NCBI RefSeq assembly: GCF_030913365.1
Contig: NZ_CP133160.1
Coordinates: 806,001 to 870,000, forward strand
Direction: 5' to 3'
Source of the DNA: Stenotrophomonas sp. 24(2023)
GTDB lineage: Bacteria > Pseudomonadota > Gammaproteobacteria > Xanthomonadales > Xanthomonadaceae
DNA length: 64,000 nucleotides
Part shown: positions 1 to 7,332 of the stretch, in pieces
Position numbering within the stretch: position 1 is the first letter of the stretch
Layout of the letters: every line of letters starts with the position of its first letter
Notes under the pieces: model-generated
Told to the model about the DNA's origin: nothing
The model's input: only the letters and a program-made list of their open reading frames with translations
Databases searched by the model: none
Position numbers and translations under genes: made by a program

Positions 1-112
1 GGTAGCCCACGCCACGCCACAGGTCCTGCGCGAAGTGCCGCTCCGGCAGCGGCACGGCATGGGCCAGGCTGCGCCGTTCGTAGGCTTCAAGGATGTCGAA
101 GGGCGAGCGCAT
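1..112 (-). CDS. pilI: PilI, CheW-like adaptor of the twitching chemosensory system (N-terminal part)
   Basis: Only the first 37 codons are in the window and the gene runs off the left edge. The start ATG (complement of 110-112) abuts the TGA of pilH, so the two are translationally coupled. The visible peptide begins MRSPFDILEAYERRS, typical of the N-terminus of PilI/CheW adaptors in Xanthomonadaceae. The family links the methyl-accepting protein PilJ to the kinase ChpA in the type IV pilus chemosensory pathway. The call rests mainly on position after pilG and pilH, because the SH3-like CheW domain itself lies outside the window. Confidence 0.75.
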   Translation of the reverse strand, partial: MRSPFDILEAYERRSLAHAVPLPERHFAQDLWRGVGY

Positions 113-475
113 TCAGGCCACCAGTTCGTTGATGCGCGCGATCAGGTCTTCCTCGCGCGGCGGCTTGACGATGTAATCGGCGGCCCCCTGCCGCAGCCCC
201 CAGGCACGGTCGGTTTCCATCGCCTTGGTACTGACGATGATGACCGGGATGTGCCGGGTGGCGGCATCACGCGCCATCGCGCGGGTGGCCTGGAAGCCGC
301 TCATGCCCGGCAGCACCACATCCATCAGCACCAGCTGCGGTGCCTGGTCGCGGACCAGCTGCAGGCCATCTTCGGCGTTGTCCGCTTCCAGTACCTCGTG
401 GCCGGCACGGCGCAGCCACTGGGTGAACACCGCGCGGTCGGTCGGTGAATCCTCGATCAGAACGATACGAGCCAT
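113..475 (-). CDS. pilH: PilH, single-domain response regulator of twitching motility
   Basis: A 120-residue stand-alone receiver domain. The acidic pocket is in IVLIEDSPTD near the N-terminus, the phospho-acceptor Asp is in LVLMDVVLPG near residue 51, and a switch Ser/Thr (IIVSTKA) and conserved Lys (VKPPREEDL) follow. There is no output domain, as expected for PilH. It is the second gene of pilG-pilH-pilI, 18 bases after pilG. In Pseudomonas and Xanthomonas, PilH works with PilG downstream of ChpA to control type IV pilus extension, retraction and cAMP signalling; the role here is inferred from homology and order. Confidence 0.9.
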   Translation of the reverse strand: MARIVLIEDSPTDRAVFTQWLRRAGHEVLEADNAEDGLQLVRDQAPQLVLMDVVLPGMSGFQATRAMARDAATRHIPVIIVSTKAMETDRAWGLRQGAADYIVKPPREEDLIARINELVA

Positions 476-493
476 GGTGCCTTCCCCCCCTGG

Positions 494-895
494 TCAGGCG
501 TTGACGTATGTGCGGATGGCACCCAGCAGTTCTTCACGCGTGAAAGGCTTGGTCAGGTACTGCTCCGAGCCGACGATGCGACCACGCGCCTTGTCGAACA
601 GGCCGTCCTTGGAGGACAGCATGATCACCGGGGTCGACTTGAACAGCTGGTTGCCCTTGATCAGCGCACAGGTCTGGTAGCCATCCAGGCGCGGCATCAT
701 GATGTCCACGAAGATGATCTGTGGCTGCTGGTCGGCGATCTTGGCCAGGGCCTCGAAACCGTCGGTCGCGGTCACCACTTCACAGCCTTCGCGCTTGAGC
801 AGTGTTTCCGCAGTCCTGCGGATGGTCTTCGAATCATCGATGACCATCACCCGGAGGCCTGCGAGTTCCCCGCCCGCAGTCGTGTTTTCAGTCAT
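494..895 (-). CDS. pilG: PilG, twitching-motility response regulator
   Basis: A 133-residue receiver domain starting MTENTTAGGEL. A longer frame adds eight codons, but they are not typical of the family. Visible motifs are VMVIDDSKTIR (acidic pair), IIFVDIMMPRLDG (phospho-Asp near residue 70), VIMLSSKDG (switch Ser) and YLTKPFTREEL (conserved Lys and beta5-alpha5 surface). First gene of the pil chemosensory operon. PilG is the response regulator needed for pilus extension and surface-sensing output in related bacteria. The gene is divergent from gshB, so its promoter lies in 896-1131. Confidence 0.93.
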   Translation of the reverse strand: MTENTTAGGELAGLRVMVIDDSKTIRRTAETLLKREGCEVVTATDGFEALAKIADQQPQIIFVDIMMPRLDGYQTCALIKGNQLFKSTPVIMLSSKDGLFDKARGRIVGSEQYLTKPFTREELLGAIRTYVNA

Positions 896-1131
896 TGCCT
901 TTCCCCAAGCGCGCGGCACGTCATGGCGGGTGCCGCTGCGAAAGCGTATCTATATCGCACTTGCTTGTCCCCCTTCAAGGCCATGCCATGGGCCGGGCCG
1001 GGCCGGCGGCTGAACGTGACCGGTTTCGCACTGCGTGCGCAGCCCGGCGGCGGACGCAGCGTTGCACCGCCCGGGCAGGCAGGCACCCGGCAATGCCGCT
1101 ACCATCATCGCCTTGCCTGACAGGTGCGACC

Positions 1132-2079
1132 ATGCCGTTGAACGTCATCGTGGTGATGGACCCCATCGCCCACATCAAGATCGCCAAGGACACCACGTTC
1201 GCCATGCTGCTGGAAGCCCAGCGCCGCGGCCACGCCCTGCACTACGTGCGGCCGGGCGGGCTGGCGCTGGAAAGCGGCGTGGCGGTGGCGCAGACCGCGC
1301 CGCTGCAGGTCCGTGACGATCCCTCGGACTGGTTCACCCTGGGCGCATTCAGCCGCACGGTGTTCGGTCCCGGCCAGGTCGTGCTGATGCGCAAGGACCC
1401 GCCGGTCGATGCTGAGTACATTTACGACACCCAGGTGCTGGATATCGCCGCCGCCGCCGGCGCCCGGGTGGTCAACAACCCACAGGGCCTGCGCGACTAC
1501 AACGAGAAGCTGGCCGCACTGCTGTTCCCGCAGTGCTGCCCGCCCACCCTGGTCAGCCGCGACGCCAAGGCACTCAAGGCGTTCGTGCTGGAACACGGCC
1601 AGGCCGTGCTGAAGCCGCTGGACGGCATGGGCGGACGTTCCATCTTCCGCAGCGGCACCGGCGACCCGAACCTGAACGTGATCCTGGAAACACTGACCCA
1701 CGGCGGGCAGACCCTGGCCCTGGCCCAGCGGTTCATTCCCGACATTACTGCAGGCGACAAGCGCATCCTGCTGGTGGATGGTGAACCGGTGGACTACTGC
1801 CTGGCGCGCATCCCGCAGGGCGATGAGTTCCGCGGCAACCTGGCCGCCGGTGGCCGCGGCGAAGGCCGTCCGCTGAGTGAGCGCGACCGCTGGATCGCCG
1901 CCCAGGTCGGCCCGGAGATGAAGCGCCGCGGCATGCGTTTCGTCGGGCTGGATGTGATCGGCGACTACCTGACCGAAGTGAACGTGACCAGCCCGACCTG
2001 CGTGCGCGAACTGGACGCGCAGTACGGGCTGAACATCGCCGGCCAGCTGTTCGACGCGATCGAAGCCGATCTGCACTGA
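1132..2079 (+). CDS. gshB: Glutathione synthetase
   Basis: 315 residues, the usual length for bacterial GshB. It ligates gamma-glutamylcysteine to glycine using ATP in the cytoplasm. The N-terminus MPLNVIVVMDPIAHIK and the following KDTTFAMLLEAQRRG are diagnostic. The ATP-grasp region includes VLKPLDGMGGRSIF (glycine-rich loop) and, near the end, DVIGDYLTEVNVTSPT (metal-binding Asn and Glu). The start was chosen at the ATG that gives the family N-terminus; the open frame continues upstream without coding character. Its TGA overlaps the ATG of the following tonB-like gene (TGATG), so the two form a coupled pair. Confidence 0.96.
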   Translation: MPLNVIVVMDPIAHIKIAKDTTFAMLLEAQRRGHALHYVRPGGLALESGVAVAQTAPLQVRDDPSDWFTLGAFSRTVFGPGQVVLMRKDPPVDAEYIYDTQVLDIAAAAGARVVNNPQGLRDYNEKLAALLFPQCCPPTLVSRDAKALKAFVLEHGQAVLKPLDGMGGRSIFRSGTGDPNLNVILETLTHGGQTLALAQRFIPDITAGDKRILLVDGEPVDYCLARIPQGDEFRGNLAAGGRGEGRPLSERDRWIAAQVGPEMKRRGMRFVGLDVIGDYLTEVNVTSPTCVRELDAQYGLNIAGQLFDAIEADLH

Positions 2080-2963
2080 TGGACGCTGGCAGCGCCCTCC
2101 TGCCGGTGCCCCCGCGCGAGGCACAGCGCCTGGGCGCGACCCTGGCCCTGTCACTGCTGGTGCATGCGGTGCTGATCCTGGGCGTGGGGTTTGCCGTGCG
2201 TGGCGACGCACCGCTGGTCCCGACGCTGGAAGTGATCTTCAGCCAGACCCGCACGGCGTTGACGCCGAAGCAGGCCGATTTCCTGGCCGCCGCCAGCCAG
2301 CAGGGGGGGGGCGACCATGACCGCGCACAGCGGCCGCGCGACAACCAGGCCGGTATCGTGCCGCAGGCACAGGCCGGCCTGAGCCCGGTGCCGCAGCAGC
2401 GCCAGGAGGCCGCGCCGGTGCCGCCGCCGCAGGCACGGGTGATCAGCAGCCGCAACGGCCAGGACCCGACCGCACCGGCGCAGGCACGGCCGGAACCGGA
2501 ACAGCCCGCCCCGGACGCGCCGTTGACCGCCCGCGAGCAGCGCGATGCGGAGATGGCCCGGCTGGCGGCGGAAGTGCATCTGCGCTCGGCCCAGTACGCC
2601 AAGCGGCCGAACCGCAAGTTCGTCTCCGCCAGCACCCGCGAATACGCCTATGCCAATTACCTGCGCGCCTGGGTTGATCGTGCCGAGCAGGTCGGCAACC
2701 TGAACTATCCCGACGAGGCCCGCCGCCGCCGGCTGGGGGGCCAGGTGGTGATCAGCGTGGGCGTGCGCCGCGATGGCAGCGTGGAGAGCCATCGCATCCT
2801 GCGCTCCAGCGGCACGCCCCTGCTGGATGAGGCGGCACTGCGCGTGGTCGAACTGGCGCAGCCGTTCCCGCCCTTGCCGAAGACCGATGATGGGGTGGAC
2901 ATCCTGCAGGTGACCCGGACGTGGGTATTCCTGCCCGGTGGCGAACTGCGCGACGACCGGTAG
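2079..2963 (+). CDS. TonB family energy-transducing protein
   Basis: 294 residues. A short cytoplasmic start is followed by one membrane segment (about residues 22-42, LALSLLVHAVLILGVGFAV), then a long Pro/Gln/Ala-rich periplasmic linker, then a C-terminal TonB domain (about residues 205-290) with YPDEARRRRLGGQVVISV and the SSGTPLLDEAALRVV helix. It would carry proton-motive force from an ExbB/ExbD motor to outer-membrane receptors. No exbB or exbD is adjacent; the gene is coupled by TGATG overlap to gshB, an arrangement seen in Xanthomonadaceae. A run of nine G (2303-2311) sits in the linker. It may be an accessory rather than the main TonB. Confidence 0.9.
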   Translation: MDAGSALLPVPPREAQRLGATLALSLLVHAVLILGVGFAVRGDAPLVPTLEVIFSQTRTALTPKQADFLAAASQQGGGDHDRAQRPRDNQAGIVPQAQAGLSPVPQQRQEAAPVPPPQARVISSRNGQDPTAPAQARPEPEQPAPDAPLTAREQRDAEMARLAAEVHLRSAQYAKRPNRKFVSASTREYAYANYLRAWVDRAEQVGNLNYPDEARRRRLGGQVVISVGVRRDGSVESHRILRSSGTPLLDEAALRVVELAQPFPPLPKTDDGVDILQVTRTWVFLPGGELRDDR

Positions 2964-2969
2964 GGGTTT

Positions 2970-3165
2970 TGTTGCCCGGGCCTGCGGCCCGGGACCCGCT
3001 GCAAAGCCAGGGCAACTGCAACAGCGGCGGTTGGCATCCTGAAGAGTGGCGGGGCGGTGTCGAGCGGCGGGGACGCCGCAAGTACGTCCGTGTAGGCTTG
3101 GCCGCCGCATCCATGCGGCGGACACCCCGCCATCCGACACCGCCCCACCTCTGACAGATCGCGGC
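2970..3165 (+). repeat. Composite intergenic repeat, copy A
   Basis: Non-coding composite. Module 1 (about 2975-3030) is a GC hairpin followed by a tract with two CAAC motifs (GGCAACTGCAAC). Module 2 (3051-3146) is a structured core: outer arms GGGGCGGTGTCG (3051-3062) and its exact reverse complement (3135-3146), a middle segment with TACGTCCGTGTA, and an inner hairpin CCGCCGCAT/ATGCGGCGG. Module 3 is ACCTCTGACAGATCGCGG (3147-3164). The same module order recurs near 6330, 21070, 21585 (reversed) and 51861. Confidence 0.85.
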
Positions 3166-3204
3166 GCATCTGTTTTCACTTCGCGCGATGCGACTGCCCG
3201 CTTT

Positions 3205-3228
3205 GGTAGATCCACGCCATATGTGGAT
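3205..3228 (+). repeat. SMAG-type GTAG palindrome, variant copy
   Basis: Begins with GTAG and reads GTAGATCCACGCCATATGTGGAT, an imperfect ATCCAC/GTGGAT palindrome. It lies 40 bases after composite repeat A, as in the other composite copies. S. maltophilia carries many such REP-like elements, described in the literature as SMAG. Its ATAT centre differs from the ATGC centre of the other four copies in the window. Confidence 0.8.
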
Positions 3229-3266
3229 GCGAGCGAAGCGATCGGCTTTTGATTTTGATTTTTTTC

Positions 3267-3309
3267 GATTTTCCGTGGCGGACGGCGCACGGAAACTGTC
3301 CGTGGCCGG
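3267..3309. repeat. TTTTCCGTGG repeat, copy 1
   Basis: The segment TTTTCCGTGGCGGACGGCGC followed by ACGGAAACTGTCCG recurs with few changes at 6691-6732. It contains an 8-base inverted repeat TTTCCGTG/CACGGAAA. It is preceded by a T-rich run. No open frame uses it. Function unknown; a terminator-like or REP-like role is possible. Confidence 0.6.
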
Positions 3310-3344
3310 GCGGGTGGGTTGCGCAGGGGCGTGAGCCGCATGGG

Positions 3345-3384
3345 CCCGAGGCATGCCTCGGGCGGGTTGGGCAGGACGCCCAAC
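3345..3384. repeat. Two adjacent perfect hairpins
   Basis: CCCGAG-GCATGC-CTCGGG (3345-3362) and GTTGGGC-AGGAC-GCCCAAC (3366-3384). Neither has a T tract. They sit in a non-coding gap and continue into the degenerate composite element at 3421-3490. Confidence 0.6.
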
Positions 3385-3420
3385 CCCGGTCTTGCCGTGT
3401 GCTCAGGACTGCGCACACGA

Positions 3421-3490
3421 GCAAGCGGCGACCGAGCTTACATGGACGTACTTGCAGCGTCCCCTGCGCAGCCCACCTGCCCGGCCAATC
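3421..3490 (-). repeat. Degenerate composite repeat, copy F (core only)
   Basis: On the minus strand the core reads GACGCTGCAAGTACGTCC then ATGTAAGCTCGGTCGCCGC, matching the module-2 core of copies A and C. An inner hairpin CGTGTGC/GCACACG can be drawn just beyond it, at about 3395-3421 on the plus strand. The long outer arms of the full copies are not evident and module 1 was not found. It reads as a decayed copy facing copy A across the tonB-tsaB gap. Confidence 0.6.
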
Positions 3491-3525
3491 CCACGAATCC
3501 GCGATCCGCTCCCGCCACGAGGGGC

Positions 3526-4239
3526 TCAGCCGTTGGCCTTGGCCTTGGCTTCGCGCGCGGCCTGCTGTTCGACCAGGGTCAGGGCGACGTTGTCGCGCAG
3601 GTAAGCCGGTTCGACCTTCTCCGGCGCGATGCCTTCGCCACGCGCGAAGGCGGGCACGGCCAGCGCCAGCACATCTGCCGCGCGCGGCAGTGCCTGCGCA
3701 TCCTGCCCGCGCAGGGCGTCGCCCAGCCGCTGTGCCAACGCGCCATCCAGCGCACCGAACCCGGTGCCGACCCCGTACACCGCCAGGCCGGACGGCAACG
3801 CCACCGCGTCCGGGCCACACACGCGCTCGGCGTCCTGCGCCACCGGCAGGCCATCCACGCGCTGGTAGCGGGCCACATACAGCTCGCCCATGCGCGCATC
3901 GATCGCCGCCAGGATCTGCTCTTGTTCAGCCGGCGCGCGCAGTGCCAGCACCTGCAGCGTGGACACCGGCAGCAGCGGCAGGTCCAGCGCCAGCGCGATC
4001 CCCTGCGCCAGGGCGATGCCCAGCCGCACGCCGGTGAACGCTCCCGGGCCGCGGCTCAAGGCAATGCCATCGAGCTGGCGACGGCTGATACCCGCCTCGG
4101 CCAGCAGCGCCTCGGCCCAGGGCAGGCCCAGCTCGGCATGCCGGCGGGGGGCGATCTCGAAGTGTTCCCGTACCTGCCCATCGACGTGCAGGGCAACGGA
4201 ACAGGCTTCGGTGGCGGTTTCAAAGGCGAGCAGTTTCAT
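3526..4239 (-). CDS. tsaB: TsaB, tRNA threonylcarbamoyladenosine (t6A) biosynthesis dimerization protein
   Basis: 237 residues, normal length. TsaB is the inactive ASKHA-fold partner of TsaD in the t6A37 synthase (TsaB-TsaD-TsaE). The N-terminus MKLLAFETATEACSVAL, then HAELGLPWAEALL, GIALSRGPGAFTGVRLGIA and YVARYQ, are strong TsaB signatures. Ten bases separate it from the stop-proximal end of the upstream helicase gene, suggesting co-transcription. The C-terminal AREAKAKANG tail is unremarkable. Confidence 0.96.
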   Translation of the reverse strand: MKLLAFETATEACSVALHVDGQVREHFEIAPRRHAELGLPWAEALLAEAGISRRQLDGIALSRGPGAFTGVRLGIALAQGIALALDLPLLPVSTLQVLALRAPAEQEQILAAIDARMGELYVARYQRVDGLPVAQDAERVCGPDAVALPSGLAVYGVGTGFGALDGALAQRLGDALRGQDAQALPRAADVLALAVPAFARGEGIAPEKVEPAYLRDNVALTLVEQQAAREAKAKANG

Positions 4240-4248
4240 CGGATCAGG

Positions 4249-6312
4249 TCAGAACAAAGGGAGCGTGGTGCCGGGCGCTGAAGGGGCCGCCGCCGGGGCA
4301 GCGGTATCACCCGCGTCGGCCACGGGCGACCATTGTGGCGCAAAGAAGGCCTGCACATCGGCCAGTTGCCGGGTACGCCGGAAGGGCGGCAGTGAATCCA
4401 GGAACACCCGGCCATAACCGCGGTTGAGCAGGCGCGGGTCGCACAGCACCAGCACGCCACGGTCGGTCTCGCTGCGGATCAACCGGCCCACCCCCTGCTT
4501 GAGGGCGATCACCGCCTGCGGCAGCTGCTCATCGCGGAACGGGTTGCCCCCCTGGCTGCGGATCGCCTCCAGGCGGGCTTCGAACACCGGATCATCCGGT
4601 GCGGCGAATGGCAGCTTGTCGATGACCACCACGCTGAGCGCATCGCCGACCACATCCACGCCCTCCCGGAAGCTGGCAGCCCCCAGCAGCACGCCATTGC
4701 CCGATTCACGGAACCGCTGCAGCAGGGTCGCGCGTGGCGCTTCGCCCTGCACGAACAAGGGCCACGGCGCACCGCGCAGTGCTTCGGCCGCCTCGCGCAG
4801 CGCGCGGTGCGAGGCGAACAGCAGGAAGGCACGCCCGTTCGATGCCTGCAGCACCGGCAGCAAGGCCTGGATGAGGGCCGTGCCGAACCCGCGCGCCGCC
4901 GGGTCCGGCAGGTCGCCCGGCAGGTAGCACAGCGCCTGCTCGGGCCAATTGAACGGGCTGGGCTGGACCAGGGTCTGCGGATCGTCCAGGCCCAGCCGTT
5001 CGCTGATATGACCGAAGCCACCATCCACGGTCAGCGTGGCCGAGGTGAACACCCAGGCCGCACCGGTACGTTCGCGGTGTTCGCGCAGCGGCGCGGACAC
5101 GTCCATCGGCGTGCGCTGGCAGCGGAAACCGCGTGCGGTCAGCTCGTACCACAGCACGTCGCCAGCCGCCGGCACGGTCGCATCCGCGACCTCCTGCACG
5201 GCGTCGTCGAAATCGAAAGACAGGCTCGGCGAATCCTCGCCCAGCCAACGCCCCAGCCGGCCGATCGCTTCGCGCGCGCGGGCATGGCAGGCATCCAGGC
5301 CTGCGGCAGCCTCGCGCAGCGGCTGCAGCGCCGCTTCCAGCACCACCAGGCAGGTCATCACGGCATCGAAGCCATCGCGCACCAGCGGCATCGACAGCGC
5401 GCGCCACTGCGTGCCGCGCGGCGGCAATCCTTCCATTGCCGTACGCAACGCCAACAGGGCCTGCTGCAGAGCATCGACCGGCGCCTGCAAGGCGGATTGC
5501 GCACCGCCGACACTGCGTGCCTCGGCCAGGCAGTCGCGGCCCAGCTCCTGCCAGGGCCGCATGCCGAAGCCTTCGCCGAAGAACTGCGCGGCCAGTTCCG
5601 GCAACTGGTGCGCTTCGTCGATGATGAAGGCCTGCGCCCCGGGCAGCAGTTCACCGAACCCGTCCTGCTTCAGCGCCAGGTCGGCCAGCAGCAAGTGATG
5701 GTTGACCACCACGATGTCCGCCGCCTGCGCGCGCTGGCGTGCGCGCACCACGAAGCAGTCGTCCCAGAACGGGCAGTCGCTGCCCAGGCAGTTGTCGACC
5801 GTGGAGGTGACCATCGGCAGCAGCGGCGAATCGTCGGCCAGGCCATCCAGCTCGGCCATGTCGCCGTGCTCGGTACGCCCGGACCAGGCCGCGATGCGCT
5901 GGAACTGCCCGGCCTGCTCGGGACTGGAAAAACGCGGCTCGCCACGCGCCTGCTGCAGGCGGTAGCGGCACAGGTAGTTGCTGCGCCCCTTCAGCAGTGC
6001 GCTGCGGCTGCCGATGCCCAGCGCCCGGCGCACGCGCGGCAGGTCGCGGTGGTAGAGCTGGTCCTGCAGTGCGCGGGTGCCGGTGGAGATGATGGTCCGC
6101 AGCCCGGACAGCAGCACCGGCACCAGGTAGGCGAAGGTTTTGCCGGTGCCGGTGCCGGCCTCGGCCAGCAGCAGGTCGCGCTGCTGCAGGGTGGCGGCGA
6201 TGGCCTCGGTCAGGCGCAGCTGGGCTGGACGCGGGACGAAGGCATCCAGGTGCGAGGCGAGCGCCCCACCCTCGCTGAGGGCGTCGCGGCTGGCGGGGAC
6301 AAGATCGGACAT
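4249..6312 (-). CDS. DinG/YoaA-family ATP-dependent DNA helicase
   Basis: 687 residues from MSDLVPASRD. The open frame extends 60 codons further upstream into composite repeat B, so that extension is rejected. It is an SF2, XPD-like 5'-3' helicase: Walker A in AEAGTGTGKTFAYL, the DEAH box in FIIDEAHQLPEL, and the C-terminal motif VGRLIRSETDRGV. Cysteines in SNYLCRYR and DNCLGSDCPFWDDC match the four ligands of the iron-sulfur cluster in YoaA/DinG. Length and motifs favour YoaA, which in E. coli works with the HolC (chi) clamp-loader subunit in damage tolerance. It lies upstream of tsaB. Confidence 0.9.
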   Translation of the reverse strand: MSDLVPASRDALSEGGALASHLDAFVPRPAQLRLTEAIAATLQQRDLLLAEAGTGTGKTFAYLVPVLLSGLRTIISTGTRALQDQLYHRDLPRVRRALGIGSRSALLKGRSNYLCRYRLQQARGEPRFSSPEQAGQFQRIAAWSGRTEHGDMAELDGLADDSPLLPMVTSTVDNCLGSDCPFWDDCFVVRARQRAQAADIVVVNHHLLLADLALKQDGFGELLPGAQAFIIDEAHQLPELAAQFFGEGFGMRPWQELGRDCLAEARSVGGAQSALQAPVDALQQALLALRTAMEGLPPRGTQWRALSMPLVRDGFDAVMTCLVVLEAALQPLREAAAGLDACHARAREAIGRLGRWLGEDSPSLSFDFDDAVQEVADATVPAAGDVLWYELTARGFRCQRTPMDVSAPLREHRERTGAAWVFTSATLTVDGGFGHISERLGLDDPQTLVQPSPFNWPEQALCYLPGDLPDPAARGFGTALIQALLPVLQASNGRAFLLFASHRALREAAEALRGAPWPLFVQGEAPRATLLQRFRESGNGVLLGAASFREGVDVVGDALSVVVIDKLPFAAPDDPVFEARLEAIRSQGGNPFRDEQLPQAVIALKQGVGRLIRSETDRGVLVLCDPRLLNRGYGRVFLDSLPPFRRTRQLADVQAFFAPQWSPVADAGDTAAPAAAPSAPGTTLPLF

Positions 6313-6329
6313 CAGACGGGAAGGATACC

Positions 6330-6540
6330 CGGCCGGGCGCGGCCCGGCACCCGGTTGAGGCCGAGGCACAAGCGCAGGCAACGGCAACAGCGACAGTTCA
6401 TGGCGTCGCAAGCCTGTCGGATGGGGCGAGGCGGGTGGGCCAACCGGGACACGCCGTAAACCCATCCATGGGGGCTCGTCCACGACATCCATGTCGTGGA
6501 CGGTCCCGGCTGGCCCACCCGCCTCACCCTGGACGGATAG
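6330..6540 (+). repeat. Composite intergenic repeat, copy B
   Basis: Module 1 at about 6331-6400 has a CGGCCGGGCGCGGCCCGG hairpin followed by CAAC motifs. Module 2 arms are GAGGCGGGTGGGCCA (6428-6442) and the exact reverse complement (6511-6525), with an inner pair CCGGGAC/GTCCCGG. The middle hairpin is CCCATCCATGGG, and the apical hairpin TCCACGACAT-CC-ATGTCGTGGA. Here the central stem is CCC/GGG where copies A and C have TAC/GTA. No GTAG palindrome follows this copy. Confidence 0.85.
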
Positions 6541-6605
6541 CCTTTGCCGAAATGTTCAGGCAAAGCAGACGCCAAACAGAAGCAGTGGATTGAACGGAGA
6601 AAAAA

Positions 6606-6646
6606 GGGGTCGGATCCGTTTTCCACAGGAAAACGGATCCGACCCC
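6606..6646. repeat. 17-bp perfect inverted repeat around GGATCC
   Basis: GGGGTCGGATCCGTTTT (6606-6622), a 7-base loop and the exact reverse complement (6630-6646), followed by a C run and preceded by AGAAAAAA. It lies in the 6313-6797 gap between the helicase and the TPR lipoprotein gene. It could be a terminator-like stem for leftward transcription, since the A run would be a U tract on the minus strand, or a dispersed hairpin. Confidence 0.7.
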
Positions 6647-6690
6647 CAGCGAGTGCGCGCAACGCGCGACCCGCGTTTGATCTTCATTTC

Positions 6691-6732
6691 TTTTCCGTGG
6701 CTGACGGCACACGGAAACTGTCAGAGGCCGGA
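6691..6732. repeat. TTTTCCGTGG repeat, copy 2
   Basis: TTTTCCGTGGCTGACGGCAC followed by ACGGAAACTGTCAGAGG, the second copy of the element at 3267-3309. The hairpin arms (TTCCGTG/CACGGAA) are conserved while the spacer differs, which suggests the fold matters. Confidence 0.6.
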
Positions 6733-6797
6733 CCACCCACGATGACAGTGGCCCTACCGACCCTCAGCCACGAGGGGCTGCGCCGTTGGCAGGCCCG

Positions 6798-7328
6798 TCA
6801 GTACCGCTTGATTCCCGGCACGGTGCAGCCTTCCAGCTGCGCATGCGCGGACACCGCGTTTTCCTTCTGGTTGCGCGCCAGCCGCGACTGCTCGATCGTC
6901 GCCCAGTGCCGGCGGCACAGCGGCCCGGTCTTCGAGCCCAGGTCGATCGCCTTGCGCGCGAAGATCTCCGCTTCCTGCCACTGGCCCTGCAGCAGTGCGA
7001 TTTCCGCGCGTTCCTGCAGCACCGCCGGGTCACCGGCCACGATCTGCAGCGCCTGCTCCAGGCTGGCCGCCGCGCCGGCCAGATCACCGGCCTTGCGCTG
7101 GGCCTGCGCGGCCTGCCGCAGGTCTTCCACTTCCGGGTCACGCAGCGGCTGCACCGACAGTTCCTTGTCGTCCGGGCCCGCCACGGTATCCACGGCGGCC
7201 AGGCGCTGGGCCGGCGAGGTGGTGTCCACCACCGGCTTGGCAGCCGGCGGCGTGGGCGTGACGCAGGCGGCCAGGGCCAGGCTCAGGCCGGTCACCAGCA
7301 GGGGCTTGAAGGGGGAACGGATCTTCAT
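6798..7328 (-). CDS. TPR-like lipoprotein next to PBP1b (possible LpoP-type activator)
   Basis: 176 residues from MKIRSPFKPLL. The signal peptide ends in a lipobox (LALAAC, Cys near residue 22), so this is a lipoprotein, probably of the outer membrane. Residues about 70-150 form helical TPR-like repeats (GDLAGAAASLEQALQIVAGD, GQWQEAEIFARKAIDL). The gene starts 4 bases after the stop of mrcB, so it belongs to its operon. In Pseudomonas a TPR lipoprotein encoded beside PBP1b (LpoP) activates that synthase; assigning the same role here is inference from position and fold. Confidence 0.7.
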   Translation of the reverse strand: MKIRSPFKPLLVTGLSLALAACVTPTPPAAKPVVDTTSPAQRLAAVDTVAGPDDKELSVQPLRDPEVEDLRQAAQAQRKAGDLAGAAASLEQALQIVAGDPAVLQERAEIALLQGQWQEAEIFARKAIDLGSKTGPLCRRHWATIEQSRLARNQKENAVSAHAQLEGCTVPGIKRY

Positions 7329-7332
7329 CAGG

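Noticed and set aside
6313..6492. 60-codon N-terminal extension of the DinG/YoaA-like helicase
   Set aside because: It lies in composite repeat B and has no family similarity; the ATG at 6312 gives a normal N-terminus.
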